Shown piece after piece: positions 9,556 to 18,038 of a stretch of 64,000 nucleotides of DNA. Within the stretch, counting starts at the first letter, position 1, and each line of letters starts with the position of its first letter. This DNA comes from an uncultured Bacteroidia bacterium (GTDB lineage: Bacteria; Bacteroidota; Bacteroidia; Bacteroidales; UBA932). A model generated the notes under the pieces. It made no database searches. It had not been told where the DNA came from and worked only from the letters and a program-made list of their open reading frames with translations. The position numbers and the translations under genes are program-made. Location: positions 35,457-99,456 of the forward strand of contig CADCHE010000008.1 of the NCBI GenBank assembly GCA_902801205.1. Direction: 5' to 3'.

Positions 9556-10412
9556 TTCGTATTGACCTCCTTGTCCTTGGAAAAGAACGACAAGTAGATC
9601 CAATTGCCCTTCCGGTCGATGCCCTCGGGCTCGATGTCAAAGTCGGAAAGGTCCATGACCAGGAGTTTCTCCTGGGTGGCCATGTCGATGAAATGCAGGT
9701 TCCGCTCGAGCGGCGGACAACCCTGCGGAATGACGGCCAGCCCTTTCCTCACCATGCTGCCCTGGGGCACGCGAACGTCCTGGAACGTCACCGTTTCCAG
9801 GACGTCTTCGTCTGTGAAGGTGACTTTCCCGTCTGCGTCGGAATCCGCCAGGGCGGGCAGGCGGAACTTCTTGAGGAACCGTCCGGCGAGCGGTCCGCCG
9901 TAGGCGTAGATAAAGCCTTCTTCGGGATCGACGCACCAGTCGAGCGGCCCTTTGTAGGCAGGGTCTTCATAGTAGATTTCCTGGACGACCCGTGCGGAGT
10001 CCTTCCGCACATCCAGCACGAAGCAGCGACGCTGTCCGTAGCACTCGGTCACGTAGAGCAGCGGAAGGAGGCCCCCCTTGACTTTTTCTTTCCCGAATCC
10101 GGCATTGTTGCAATGGGCGCGTCCCATGTCCGCCTTGTAGACGGAGACGACTTTCTTCTTCTTGAGGTCGATCAGGTTCACCTGGCCGCCGTCCCGCATC
10201 AGCACGGCGGTCCTCCCGTGGATGGCGAGTCCCTGCGGGGACCCTTTGAAGGCCTGGTCGTCCGACTTCCAGTCCGTCAGGGCACCGAGGTGCTCCGTCT
10301 TGATGATCTGAATCTCTTTTTTCGCGGCCTGCGGGAACGCGGCCGTTCCTGCGGCGAGGGTCCAGGCCATCCCGGCCAGGACGCAAAGCATGTATCTTTT
10401 CCCTGTTTTCAT
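9525..10412 (-). CDS. Exported protein, probable beta-propeller (TolB-like/BF3164-like)
   Basis: 295-residue exported protein of unknown function. The ATG at 10412 was chosen because it directly begins a signal peptide (MKTGKRYMLCVLAGMAW...AAFPQA); the longer open frame to 10484 would run through the promoter. The mature part has repeated WxxDPEEGFIYAYGG / GLAIHGRTAVLMRDGG type blade segments, suggesting a six-bladed beta-propeller, and a DADGKVTFTDEDV segment resembling a Ca-binding loop. It is a single gene, divergent from the DUF5107 gene and convergent with the metalloprotease. The propeller assignment is inference from repeat pattern only. Confidence 0.6.
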   Translation of the reverse strand: MKTGKRYMLCVLAGMAWTLAAGTAAFPQAAKKEIQIIKTEHLGALTDWKSDDQAFKGSPQGLAIHGRTAVLMRDGGQVNLIDLKKKKVVSVYKADMGRAHCNNAGFGKEKVKGGLLPLLYVTECYGQRRCFVLDVRKDSARVVQEIYYEDPAYKGPLDWCVDPEEGFIYAYGGPLAGRFLKKFRLPALADSDADGKVTFTDEDVLETVTFQDVRVPQGSMVRKGLAVIPQGCPPLERNLHFIDMATQEKLLVMDLSDFDIEPEGIDRKGNWIYLSFFSKDKEVNTNLYRIKIKVR

Positions 10413-10435
10413 CCGGAAGCGTTTTGTGTCCGGAA

Positions 10436-10467
10436 CAAAGATACTTCTTTTTCCGATTGAAGAGAAA
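10436..10467 (-). promoter_or_regulatory. Bacteroidetes-type promoter for the gene ending at 9525
   Basis: On the minus strand TATCTTTG (10443-10436) matches the -7 consensus TAnnTTTG exactly; 20 nt upstream is TTTC (10467-10464), one base from the -33 TTTG. The start codon lies 24 nt downstream of the box. Confidence 0.6.
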
Positions 10468-10479
10468 TGATTACATTTG
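10449..10479 (+). promoter_or_regulatory. Bacteroidetes-type promoter for the DUF5107 gene
   Basis: TACATTTG at 10472-10479 is a perfect -7 element; TTTT at 10449-10452 lies 19 nt upstream in the -33 position. The ATG is at 10502, giving a short leader of about 18 nt. This promoter interleaves with the divergent one on the other strand. Confidence 0.6.
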
Positions 10480-10501
10480 TGCAAATCAATGTTGAAGCAA
10501 T

Positions 10502-13420
10502 ATGAAAAGAAGCCTGGCCCTCGTCCTGCTGTCCTGCGCGCTGCTCTGCGCTGCCGTGTCCGCCGCCGCGCAGCAGGTCACGGTGAAAGACACCGTCTGC
10601 ACGACGTATCCTTTCTCGGATCCGGATCCGGTGTACCGCAACGGGAACATCTACCCGTACTACCGTTTTGACACCTATGCCGTCACGCCCGTTTCGCAGA
10701 CTTGGAAGATGGTCGTGCTGGAGAACGATTTCCTGCGCGTGAAGATCTTCCCCGAGATCGGCGGCAAGGTCTGGTCGGTCTACGACAAGACCAGCGGAAC
10801 GGAGCTTTTCTATGACAACGATGCGGTCAAGTTCCGCGACATCGCCCTCCGCGGTCCATGGACGAGCGGCGGCATCGAGTTCAACTACGGCATCATCGGC
10901 CATGCACCCTCCTGCGCATCACCGGTCGACTTCTCGACGGCCACCCTGCCGGACGGCAGCGTGAGCTGCTATGTCGGCGTGCTCGACCTGCTGACCCGTA
11001 CCCGCTGGACGATGGAGATCAATCTGCCCAAGGACAAGGGCTGGATGCGGACCCGCTCCTTCTGGCACAATGCCGCCGGCTCGTTCCAGCCTTACTATCA
11101 CTGGGCCAATTCCGGCGTGACGGCAGGTGACGACCTGCGCCTGATCTATCCGTCGGCGTACTCGGTTGCCCATTCCGGTGCGATCGAGGCTTTCCCCGTC
11201 GATGGACAGGGGCGTGACCTTTCCCTGTGGCGCAACCATGCCTTCGGATCGAGCAAGTCCTTCCATCCGGCCGGTTCCCGCAAGGGCTTCTTCGCCGCCT
11301 ACTGGGAGGACGCCGATGCAGGCATGGTCCACTTCGCCGACCGCGATGAGAAACTCGGCCGGAAATTCTTCACCTGGGCCCTTTCCGACGAGGGAGACAT
11401 CTGGCAGGAACTGCTGACGGACGCCCGTCCGCAATACGTGGAGCTCCAGAGCGGCCGCTTGTTCAACCAGAACATGCCGGCCAATTATGACACGCCTTTC
11501 AAACAGACCTTGTTCTCGCCCTACGGGACCGATGTCTGGGAGGAATACTGGGCGCCGTTTTCCGGTGTCGGTGCGATCCAGGAGGCCGACATGCGCGGCG
11601 CCGCCCGCGTGGAGGTTTCCGGCGGCACGGTGACGGTGCACTATTATCCGATGCGGAACGCCTCCGGAACGCTGGCGCTGCTGGACGGGGAAGGGAAGGT
11701 GCTCGCCTCCGGCCGGGCCGATTTCCGGACGGCAGAACCTGTCAGCCTGTCGTTCCCGGTCCCTGCCGGCGCGCAGGTGGCCCGGATGACCCTCGACGGT
11801 GTCACGCTCTGGGTCTCCGGCGACCGGATCCTCGACCGACCCTCCGCCCTTCCGGAAGGATATGCTTCCGATTCGGTGCAGGAGATGGTGCTGCGCGCCC
11901 GCCTGGCCGTCGGAACGCGGAAGTATGCCAACGCGCTGAAATTCGCCGACAAGGCCCTCAAGAAGGATCCTGATCAGCTGGAAGCCCTGACCCTCAAGGC
12001 GATGGCACAGCTGGCCATGGCGGATGCCGCAGGGGCCTATGCTTCGGCCAACCATGCCCTTTCGGTGAATGAATACGATCCGTGGGCAAACTATGTCTGC
12101 GGCGAGGCCGCGGACCTGCTGGGCCGCACCGAAGATGCCCTGGACCGCTTCGAAGTGGCGGCGCTCAGTGCCGATGTCCGGAGCGGGGCGCAGACTGCGC
12201 TGGCCCGCATCCATTTCCGTGAAGGGGACCGGGAGCGCGCGGCCGCCTATGCCCGGAAGAGCCTGGTCGGCAATGCCTACAATGTGACGGGGTGGGAGAT
12301 CCTGTCCCTTTGCGGTGTGGCGGAAGCCCTGGATCGGATCGCTTCCCTGGATCCGCTCTGCCCCTTCCCGAAATTCGCCGCCTTCCTGCGCGGAGGCCTG
12401 TCGGCCGAAGCGTTGGCCGCTTCGTTCCAGTCGGAATTCCCGTGGCAGGACTATCTCGAGACGGCTGCCTTCCTCTCAGACCTGGGTTTGAAGGACGATG
12501 CGGGGCGCCTGCTGGCTGCCTGCCCCGAACGGAACGCCCTGGTCGGCCTGTGGACCGCCTGGCTGCAGGATGACGCCGCCGCCGTTCCCGCCGCGGAAGC
12601 GGGGGAGATCGACCTGGTCTTCCCGTTCCGTCCCGAGAGCGAGGCGCCGCTCCGCTGGGCCGTTGAAAACGGGGGTTCCTGGCGCAGCCGCCTGCTGCTT
12701 TCCGAACTGCTGGACCACCTGGGCCGGAGCGAGGAAGCCGCGGCGCTGGTGAAAGACCTCTCCGATGTGCCTTTCGCCCCGTTCTACGGCTTCCGGGCCG
12801 GACTGGGCATCGACCCGGAGGCCGACCTGGCGACGGCCGCACGGCTCGATCCGGGGCAGTGGCGCTATGCCGACCGGCTGGCCCGGCGGTATCTCGCCGC
12901 GGGCGATCCGGCCAAGGCCCTTTCCGTCATCGAGCCGTTCTATAAGAAGCATTCCGGCCAGTTCCAGACCACCGACACCTATGTGCGCACGTTGATGGCG
13001 CAGGGGCGGTACGACAAGGCCGACAAGGTGCTCTCGAAGATCCACATCCTGCCGTTCGAAGGACAGCGGGGAAGCCATGAGATGTACCGCGACATCAAGC
13101 TGCACCTGGCCGCGGCGGCCCTTGACAAGGGACGTTATGGCGAGGCTTTGTCCCACCTGGAGGCGTCCCGCCTGTGGCCGCACAACCTGGGCGTCGGGAA
13201 GCCGTACGACAATATGGTCGACAACCGGATGGAAGACTGGATGACCGCCGTCGTGTGGCAGCGCAAGGGCGACACGGCCCGCGCACAGGAATTCCTCGGC
13301 CGTATCCCCGATGCGGACGGGAAGTGGGCGGACCTGTTCGAGCGCGCAAAAGACCGGAAGACGTCCGTCGCCGCCTTGGCCGGCGACCTGGACGCCTCTT
13401 TCGACAAACGGCTTTTCTAA
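10502..13420 (+). CDS. DUF5107 domain protein with C-terminal TPR repeats, exported
   Basis: 972-residue exported protein. Signal peptide MKRSLALVLLSCALLC...AAAQ. Residues about 30-330 carry a DUF5107-like, aldose-epimerase-like beta-sandwich (LENDFLRVKIFPEIGGKVWSV, WTSGGIEFNYG, WANSGVTAGDDLRLIYP), a fold related to carbohydrate-binding/mutarotase domains. From about residue 460 onward there are successive tetratricopeptide units (ALKFADKALKKDPDQLEALTLKAMAQL and others), and further helical repeats to the end. DUF5107 proteins are frequent in carbohydrate-utilisation regions of Bacteroidetes; a glycan-related role is likely but the reaction is unknown. It has its own promoter and is a single transcription unit. 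Confidence 0.85.
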   Translation: MKRSLALVLLSCALLCAAVSAAAQQVTVKDTVCTTYPFSDPDPVYRNGNIYPYYRFDTYAVTPVSQTWKMVVLENDFLRVKIFPEIGGKVWSVYDKTSGTELFYDNDAVKFRDIALRGPWTSGGIEFNYGIIGHAPSCASPVDFSTATLPDGSVSCYVGVLDLLTRTRWTMEINLPKDKGWMRTRSFWHNAAGSFQPYYHWANSGVTAGDDLRLIYPSAYSVAHSGAIEAFPVDGQGRDLSLWRNHAFGSSKSFHPAGSRKGFFAAYWEDADAGMVHFADRDEKLGRKFFTWALSDEGDIWQELLTDARPQYVELQSGRLFNQNMPANYDTPFKQTLFSPYGTDVWEEYWAPFSGVGAIQEADMRGAARVEVSGGTVTVHYYPMRNASGTLALLDGEGKVLASGRADFRTAEPVSLSFPVPAGAQVARMTLDGVTLWVSGDRILDRPSALPEGYASDSVQEMVLRARLAVGTRKYANALKFADKALKKDPDQLEALTLKAMAQLAMADAAGAYASANHALSVNEYDPWANYVCGEAADLLGRTEDALDRFEVAALSADVRSGAQTALARIHFREGDRERAAAYARKSLVGNAYNVTGWEILSLCGVAEALDRIASLDPLCPFPKFAAFLRGGLSAEALAASFQSEFPWQDYLETAAFLSDLGLKDDAGRLLAACPERNALVGLWTAWLQDDAAAVPAAEAGEIDLVFPFRPESEAPLRWAVENGGSWRSRLLLSELLDHLGRSEEAAALVKDLSDVPFAPFYGFRAGLGIDPEADLATAARLDPGQWRYADRLARRYLAAGDPAKALSVIEPFYKKHSGQFQTTDTYVRTLMAQGRYDKADKVLSKIHILPFEGQRGSHEMYRDIKLHLAAAALDKGRYGEALSHLEASRLWPHNLGVGKPYDNMVDNRMEDWMTAVVWQRKGDTARAQEFLGRIPDADGKWADLFERAKDRKTSVAALAGDLDASFDKRLF

Positions 13421-13427
13421 CCTGTTG

Positions 13428-14216
13428 CTAGTTGTACGTGTGGACGCTGTTGCCCCGGGCCGCCGGCAGGTAATTGATTCCCCACCAGCACATCTGCAGG
13501 CAGACGAAGGCTGCCAGCAGAAGGATGAGCGATTGTTTCCACGCATGCGGCTCCGCCCGCCGCAGATGGATGTACAGCAGGTAGCATAGCCATGTGATGG
13601 CTGCCCAGGTTTCCTTCGGGTCCCAGGCCCAGTAGTGCCCCCAGGCGACCTTGGCCCAGAGGGCGCCGAACAGCATGCCGAACGTCAGGAAAGCCAGTCC
13701 GACATAGACCAGGTTGTCCGTGAGGGCCATCTCGTCCGAGGTCGTGTTCCCGCGCCGGACCAGGAGCAGGTACAGGGCCATGAGCGTGGCGGCACCCAGC
13801 AGGGCATAGGAAAACATGTAGACGATGACGTGCGGCGCGAACCAGGGGCTCTGGAGGGCGGGCATCAGCGTCTTGGTGTGGATTTCGGGCTTGAAGAGGT
13901 TGATGCAGATGAAAACCAGGGCCATCATCGTGCTGAAGGAGAGGATCCACTTGTAGCGCCAGCGGACGTAGACGAAGAGTCCGGCGACGGGCATGAAGAA
14001 GGAGTACCACAGACGGGTTTCCCCCATGGTCCGGAGCGGGGGACGCTCCAGGGAGATCCACATTCCGACGATGAACGCCAGGAAGACGGCGATGCCCGCC
14101 GCGGTGCAGGAGACCGCTGCGTTCCGGCTGCCTTTCCATGCGAAGAAAGCGCCCGCCGTCCATAGCAGGACTGCCGGCAGCGCGAACCATGCGAATAAAT
14201 GCCAACTCATCGTCAT
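13428..14216 (-). CDS. ccsA: Cytochrome c biogenesis protein CcsA
   Basis: 262-residue integral membrane protein of system II cytochrome c maturation; together with ResB/CcsB it handles haem on the periplasmic side and attaches it to apocytochromes. The tryptophan-rich haem-handling motif WGHYWAWDPKETWA (WWD domain) is present, with about seven hydrophobic segments and conserved His residues in APHVIVYM and near the C terminus. Its ATG overlaps the resB stop by 4 bp, so translation is coupled. The C terminus NSVHTYN ends convergently 7 bp from the DUF5107 gene. Confidence 0.93.
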   Translation of the reverse strand: MTMSWHLFAWFALPAVLLWTAGAFFAWKGSRNAAVSCTAAGIAVFLAFIVGMWISLERPPLRTMGETRLWYSFFMPVAGLFVYVRWRYKWILSFSTMMALVFICINLFKPEIHTKTLMPALQSPWFAPHVIVYMFSYALLGAATLMALYLLLVRRGNTTSDEMALTDNLVYVGLAFLTFGMLFGALWAKVAWGHYWAWDPKETWAAITWLCYLLYIHLRRAEPHAWKQSLILLLAAFVCLQMCWWGINYLPAARGNSVHTYN

Positions 14217-15421
14217 ACCTCCTTTTTAACGGGTTTCGGCGCCATCAGCAGGAAAAGGCAGGCAGCGCCCGCCAGCATCAGGTAGATGCCGGCGTAGACG
14301 GCCGGATGCCAGGGGTCGCGGACCAGCTCGAACACGCTGACCTCGCTCCATTTGCCCATTTCCTCGTCATAGCTGACCTGATAGATTTTCCATCCGTCGG
14401 CCTTGACCGGCTTGTTTACTTCTACGGTGCCGTGGACCTCCTTCCCATCACGCGTGTAGACCGAGACATCGGAGGCGTAACGCCGGGGCTCCCGGGCAGG
14501 CATCACGAGACTGAATCCGTCCCCCAGCTCCAGGGGATGCATCGGGAAGGCGAAACTGCCGCCGGCGACCCATCCACCGACGCGCACGCCGTCCTTCTCC
14601 GCTTCGACCCGGACGGCGCAGGCGCCGCCGGCTTCGTTCCAGGGGGCGTACCGGAGTTCTTTTTCGCCGGGAACCGCCGCGGCGTCTTCGATGTGCTCCA
14701 GGACGCGCACGTGCCAGTCGCCCAGCATGCCTTCCTCCGTTCCTTCCGCGACGGAGAGCGTGGCGTCGGGGACCCGCTGGCGTGCGTTCCCGTCATAGAG
14801 CGCCAGCACTGCCGGGTATTCCTCGATGGTGAAGTCGTGCAACTCGACGGCCAGGCCCGGCTCCACTTCGTTTCCGTTTTCATCTTCCGCCATCCACTGG
14901 GGGACGCCTTCCCGGACGGTCATTTCCAGGCGTTTCAGGTCCGCGCTGCCGAGAGCGGCGCAGGTGATGGCCAGGAAAACGCCCAGGTGGTTGATGACGA
15001 ACGGGATGTCGCGCCATTTCCAGCGGGAGATGCGGTTCAGGGTCGTCAACCCCGCAATCAGCACCATCCAGGTATAGGTGAGGGTGAACGGCCAGAACGT
15101 GACCATTTGCGAGAGGCCGGGGATGCCGCCTTCGTCCGTCTGGACGGTAAGTCCCATCAGCAGGGTCAGGCACAAGGTGCAGGCGATGGCCGGGACGGCG
15201 GCCTGCGCATGCATCATCCACTCGAAGGCGTAGACTTTCTCCCGAAGCAGGAACATCACGTCGATCACCAGCAGCAGGACGGCCAGCAGGATGATGTTGA
15301 CCGGCCAGGCCAGCGCGTCCCAGTCCACCGGCCCCGCCACGGCCTGCAGGATCAGGCCGAGGAGGATGAGGAAGCCCCCGATCAGGAAGCCTTCCTTGAA
15401 TTTCCAGGGTTTCGTGAACAT
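14213..15421 (-). CDS. Cytochrome c biogenesis protein ResB/CcsB-like
   Basis: 402-residue membrane protein, partner of CcsA in system II haem delivery. The N-terminal half has four hydrophobic segments (FLIGGFLILLGLILQAVAG; IILLAVLLLVIDVMFLL; VPAIACTLCLTLLMGLTV; and FTLTYTWMVLIAGLTTL), then HLGVFLAITCAALGSADL, a large soluble periplasmic region of about 200 residues (DVSVYTRDGKEVHGTVEVN, WKIYQVSYDEEMGKW) and a last TM segment (HPAVYAGIYLMLAGAACLFLL). The topology and the adjacent ccsA justify the call. It is 8 bp downstream of the M1 peptidase gene, which probably shares the transcript. Confidence 0.85.
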   Translation of the reverse strand: MFTKPWKFKEGFLIGGFLILLGLILQAVAGPVDWDALAWPVNIILLAVLLLVIDVMFLLREKVYAFEWMMHAQAAVPAIACTLCLTLLMGLTVQTDEGGIPGLSQMVTFWPFTLTYTWMVLIAGLTTLNRISRWKWRDIPFVINHLGVFLAITCAALGSADLKRLEMTVREGVPQWMAEDENGNEVEPGLAVELHDFTIEEYPAVLALYDGNARQRVPDATLSVAEGTEEGMLGDWHVRVLEHIEDAAAVPGEKELRYAPWNEAGGACAVRVEAEKDGVRVGGWVAGGSFAFPMHPLELGDGFSLVMPAREPRRYASDVSVYTRDGKEVHGTVEVNKPVKADGWKIYQVSYDEEMGKWSEVSVFELVRDPWHPAVYAGIYLMLAGAACLFLLMAPKPVKKEV

Positions 15422-15429
15422 GTTATCAA

Positions 15430-17964
15430 TTAATCATTATCATTTGTTTCCGAAATCAGATGCCCGGCACTTTGCAGGACCTTGCCGCGCAGCAGGGGAG
15501 AGAGGTCCGGATGCGCCTGCAGGTAAGTGGAAACGGTGTCTGCCGCTTCGGGGGAGTCGTGTCCGCGCAGCAGGGCCGCCGCCCAGTTCTTCGGGAAGAA
15601 GATGTCACCGGTCCGCTGGATTTCCTCCAGTTCTTCCAGCGCCGGTCGCAGGTAGGGAAGGGCTTCCTCCTGGCGGAGCGGATGGTTCAGGTAGGCGAGC
15701 GCGGACTGCGCCTGCGGTTCGATGCGGCGGTTCTCCGCATCCAGCAGGCACTGCAGCACGCTGTCCCGACCGGCGCGGTCGGGGGCGACGGCCCGGTAGA
15801 TGAAGTCGAATTCCTGCCGGACGTCTGCATTGTCGATCCGGCTCCGCTGCAGGTCGCCGATCTCCTTGTAGCGGTCCGGTACGCGGACGGCCAGTTCATA
15901 GGCCATCGTGAGGAAGTCTTTCTGCCCCAGCGCGAGACCGTACGGCGCTTCCCCCCGGAGGAAGGCGGACAGGATGTCGCGGGTCGTCCCTTCTTCCTGC
16001 CAGGTGCCGAGCAAGTGCCGGAAGGCCGTCTGCCGGGTTTCCATGCGCAGGCCGGCGGCTCGGACGATCCGCAGCAGGGGCGCTTCCGTCGCGGGCGAAA
16101 GGGCCAGCGGACCGTGCAGCGACAGGTCACCCAGGAAGGCGAGGGCGGCGGCGGACAGGTCGGTGCTGCCTTCGCCCCGGACCACCTCTTCCAACAACGC
16201 CGGGAACGAGCGGGCATCGGGTAGTTCCCCGCGCAGGTAAGCCTCATACAGGGCTGTCAGGACGGAAATCTTCGTCCGCGGGTCGCCGTCTCCCTTCAGA
16301 AGGGCCGGTGCGTGCGCGGTTGCGGCGCTGTCCAGGGAAAAACGGCCGTATCCTTCCGCGCGCGTGTCCGGCCAGGCATACGCCGTGCCGGGAGCGGGGC
16401 ATTTGATCTCAGCCCGGTCCGTCCAGACCTCGATTTCTTCCTTGCCGGTCCCGAAGCGGAGGCGCTGCGGCCAGACGAGCCCGCGTCCGTACGGATCTTC
16501 CTGACGGATGACGAGCGTGTCCGCTTCGATCCGAGCGGAGATGGCCGGCATCCCCTTCTCGTCCACCCAGCTGCGGCTCCAGGCCTTCAGGTCGGTGCCC
16601 GTATGCCGGTCCAGGATGCCGATCAGGTCGTTCCAGTCGGCGTTTCCGTGGAAGTAGGTCCGCAGGTATTCCCGCAGTCCGTCGCGGAAGGCTTCCGGCC
16701 CCAGCAGGCCGGAGAGCATCCGCATGACGACGGGCGCCTTGTCATAGACGATGTTCCCGTAGACGAGTCCGGCCGACGCGAGGTTGTCCAGTTCCTGGCG
16801 GACGGGATTGCTGCCTGCGGTCCGGTCCTCCTTGTAAGCGTTGAGGTTGAAATTCCGGAAATCCCTGACGGCCGCCTCCACCGGGTCGGCGACGCCCTCG
16901 GCCAGCAAGTCGCGGCTCATGAGCGCGGCGAAGTGGTTGGCGAAGACTTCTTTGGTCCAGACATCGTTGAACCAGCGCATCGTGACGGCGTCACCGAACC
17001 ACATGTGCGCCGTTTCGTGGGTGATGAGTTCGGCACGGGCGTAACGCTCGGCCGTCGTGGGGTGTGCGTCCAGGAACATCCGCCGGTCATTGAAGAGGAT
17101 GGCGCCCGGGTGCTCCATCCCGCCGAACTGGAAGCCGGGTACGATGACGAAGTCGTATTTCTCGAAGGGCAGGGGAATGCCCGTATAGTCCTCCATCCAG
17201 CGGACGGCGCCGTCGATGAGGCCGAAGATCTCGTCCAGCTGGGCGGTCTTGGCGGGATCCGTCTCGCGGTAATACGCCGTGTAGGTGCGGTCTGCCGCGT
17301 GGTGGACCGTTTTCTCCCATTTCCCTGCCGCGAAAGAGAACAGGTAGGTGCTGACGGGACCGGCCGTATTGAACGCCATCCGTTTCCGTCCGTCCCGGAC
17401 GGTCTCTTCCCGGCAGGAACCGTTCGCAACGGCCGTCCAGTCCGCCGGGAGGTCCAGGGACAGGGTGTAAAGCGCCTTCAGGTCGGGTTGGTCGAAGCAG
17501 GGGAAGACGGTCCGCGCCCGGTCGGGCACCAGCAGCGTGTACAGGTGGTCGTCCCGCCGGTTCAGGGAAGCGTCTCCCGAGAGGAAGCCGATCTCCACTT
17601 CGTTCCAGCCTTGGCGCAGGTCACGCCGGTCGAGATGAAGGTGCTCGCCGGCATATCGCACCGGCCGTTCCCGTCCGTTGATGCGAAGGCTGCGGAGCCG
17701 GTCGCCTCCTTCCCGGAAATCGATGGGGAGGTCCGTCCTTTCGCGCAGGAAGAAACGCAGCTGTTCCGTTCCGGAGACCGGTGTCTCCCGTTCGGCGGGG
17801 ATGGAGAAATGCAGGGTGTAGCGGATGCTGTCAACCGCTTGCGCACGCCGCTGCGCCAGGTCCAGGCTGACACCGGGGGCTTCCGGCGGGACCATGCGAT
17901 GGCAGGAGACAAGCAGCGGAAGCAGGAGCGCTGCCAGTAGGGGAAGGGAATGCGTTCGTTTCAT
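15430..17964 (-). CDS. M1 family aminopeptidase, lipoprotein
   Basis: 844-residue gluzincin aminopeptidase. The N terminus is a lipoprotein signal (LLALLLPLLVSC-like, lipobox LVSC near residue 21), so it is membrane-anchored in the periplasm or on the surface. Zinc site: H316-E317-T-A-H320 followed by E339 (WTKE), the exact HExxH-x18-E spacing of M1. The substrate-binding GxMEN motif is altered to GGMEH (residues after FQFGGMEHPGAI), a difference seen in divergent M1 members. The C-terminal third is an alpha-helical ERAP-like domain. First gene of a probable operon with resB and ccsA. Confidence 0.92.
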   Translation of the reverse strand: MKRTHSLPLLAALLLPLLVSCHRMVPPEAPGVSLDLAQRRAQAVDSIRYTLHFSIPAERETPVSGTEQLRFFLRERTDLPIDFREGGDRLRSLRINGRERPVRYAGEHLHLDRRDLRQGWNEVEIGFLSGDASLNRRDDHLYTLLVPDRARTVFPCFDQPDLKALYTLSLDLPADWTAVANGSCREETVRDGRKRMAFNTAGPVSTYLFSFAAGKWEKTVHHAADRTYTAYYRETDPAKTAQLDEIFGLIDGAVRWMEDYTGIPLPFEKYDFVIVPGFQFGGMEHPGAILFNDRRMFLDAHPTTAERYARAELITHETAHMWFGDAVTMRWFNDVWTKEVFANHFAALMSRDLLAEGVADPVEAAVRDFRNFNLNAYKEDRTAGSNPVRQELDNLASAGLVYGNIVYDKAPVVMRMLSGLLGPEAFRDGLREYLRTYFHGNADWNDLIGILDRHTGTDLKAWSRSWVDEKGMPAISARIEADTLVIRQEDPYGRGLVWPQRLRFGTGKEEIEVWTDRAEIKCPAPGTAYAWPDTRAEGYGRFSLDSAATAHAPALLKGDGDPRTKISVLTALYEAYLRGELPDARSFPALLEEVVRGEGSTDLSAAALAFLGDLSLHGPLALSPATEAPLLRIVRAAGLRMETRQTAFRHLLGTWQEEGTTRDILSAFLRGEAPYGLALGQKDFLTMAYELAVRVPDRYKEIGDLQRSRIDNADVRQEFDFIYRAVAPDRAGRDSVLQCLLDAENRRIEPQAQSALAYLNHPLRQEEALPYLRPALEELEEIQRTGDIFFPKNWAAALLRGHDSPEAADTVSTYLQAHPDLSPLLRGKVLQSAGHLISETNDND

Positions 17965-18001
17965 GTTGTCCGTCGTCCGTTTCCCAAAGATGCCAAAACT
18001 C

Positions 18002-18032
18002 TTTCAAAAAAACAAAACAATGGTTAACTTCG
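18002..18032 (+). promoter_or_regulatory. Probable promoter of the AI-2E family permease gene
   Basis: TTTC (18002-18005), 19 nt, TAACTTCG (18025-18032): each box differs from the Bacteroidetes consensus at one position, but the spacing is exact. The predicted start of transcription (about 18036) is only a few bases before the ATG at 18039, so the mRNA may be almost leaderless. Confidence 0.4.
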
Positions 18033-18038
18033 CCCATT

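Noticed and set aside
16312-17940. 542-codon open frame on the plus strand
   Set aside because: Antisense of the M1 peptidase, whose HExxH-x18-E motif fixes the coding strand.
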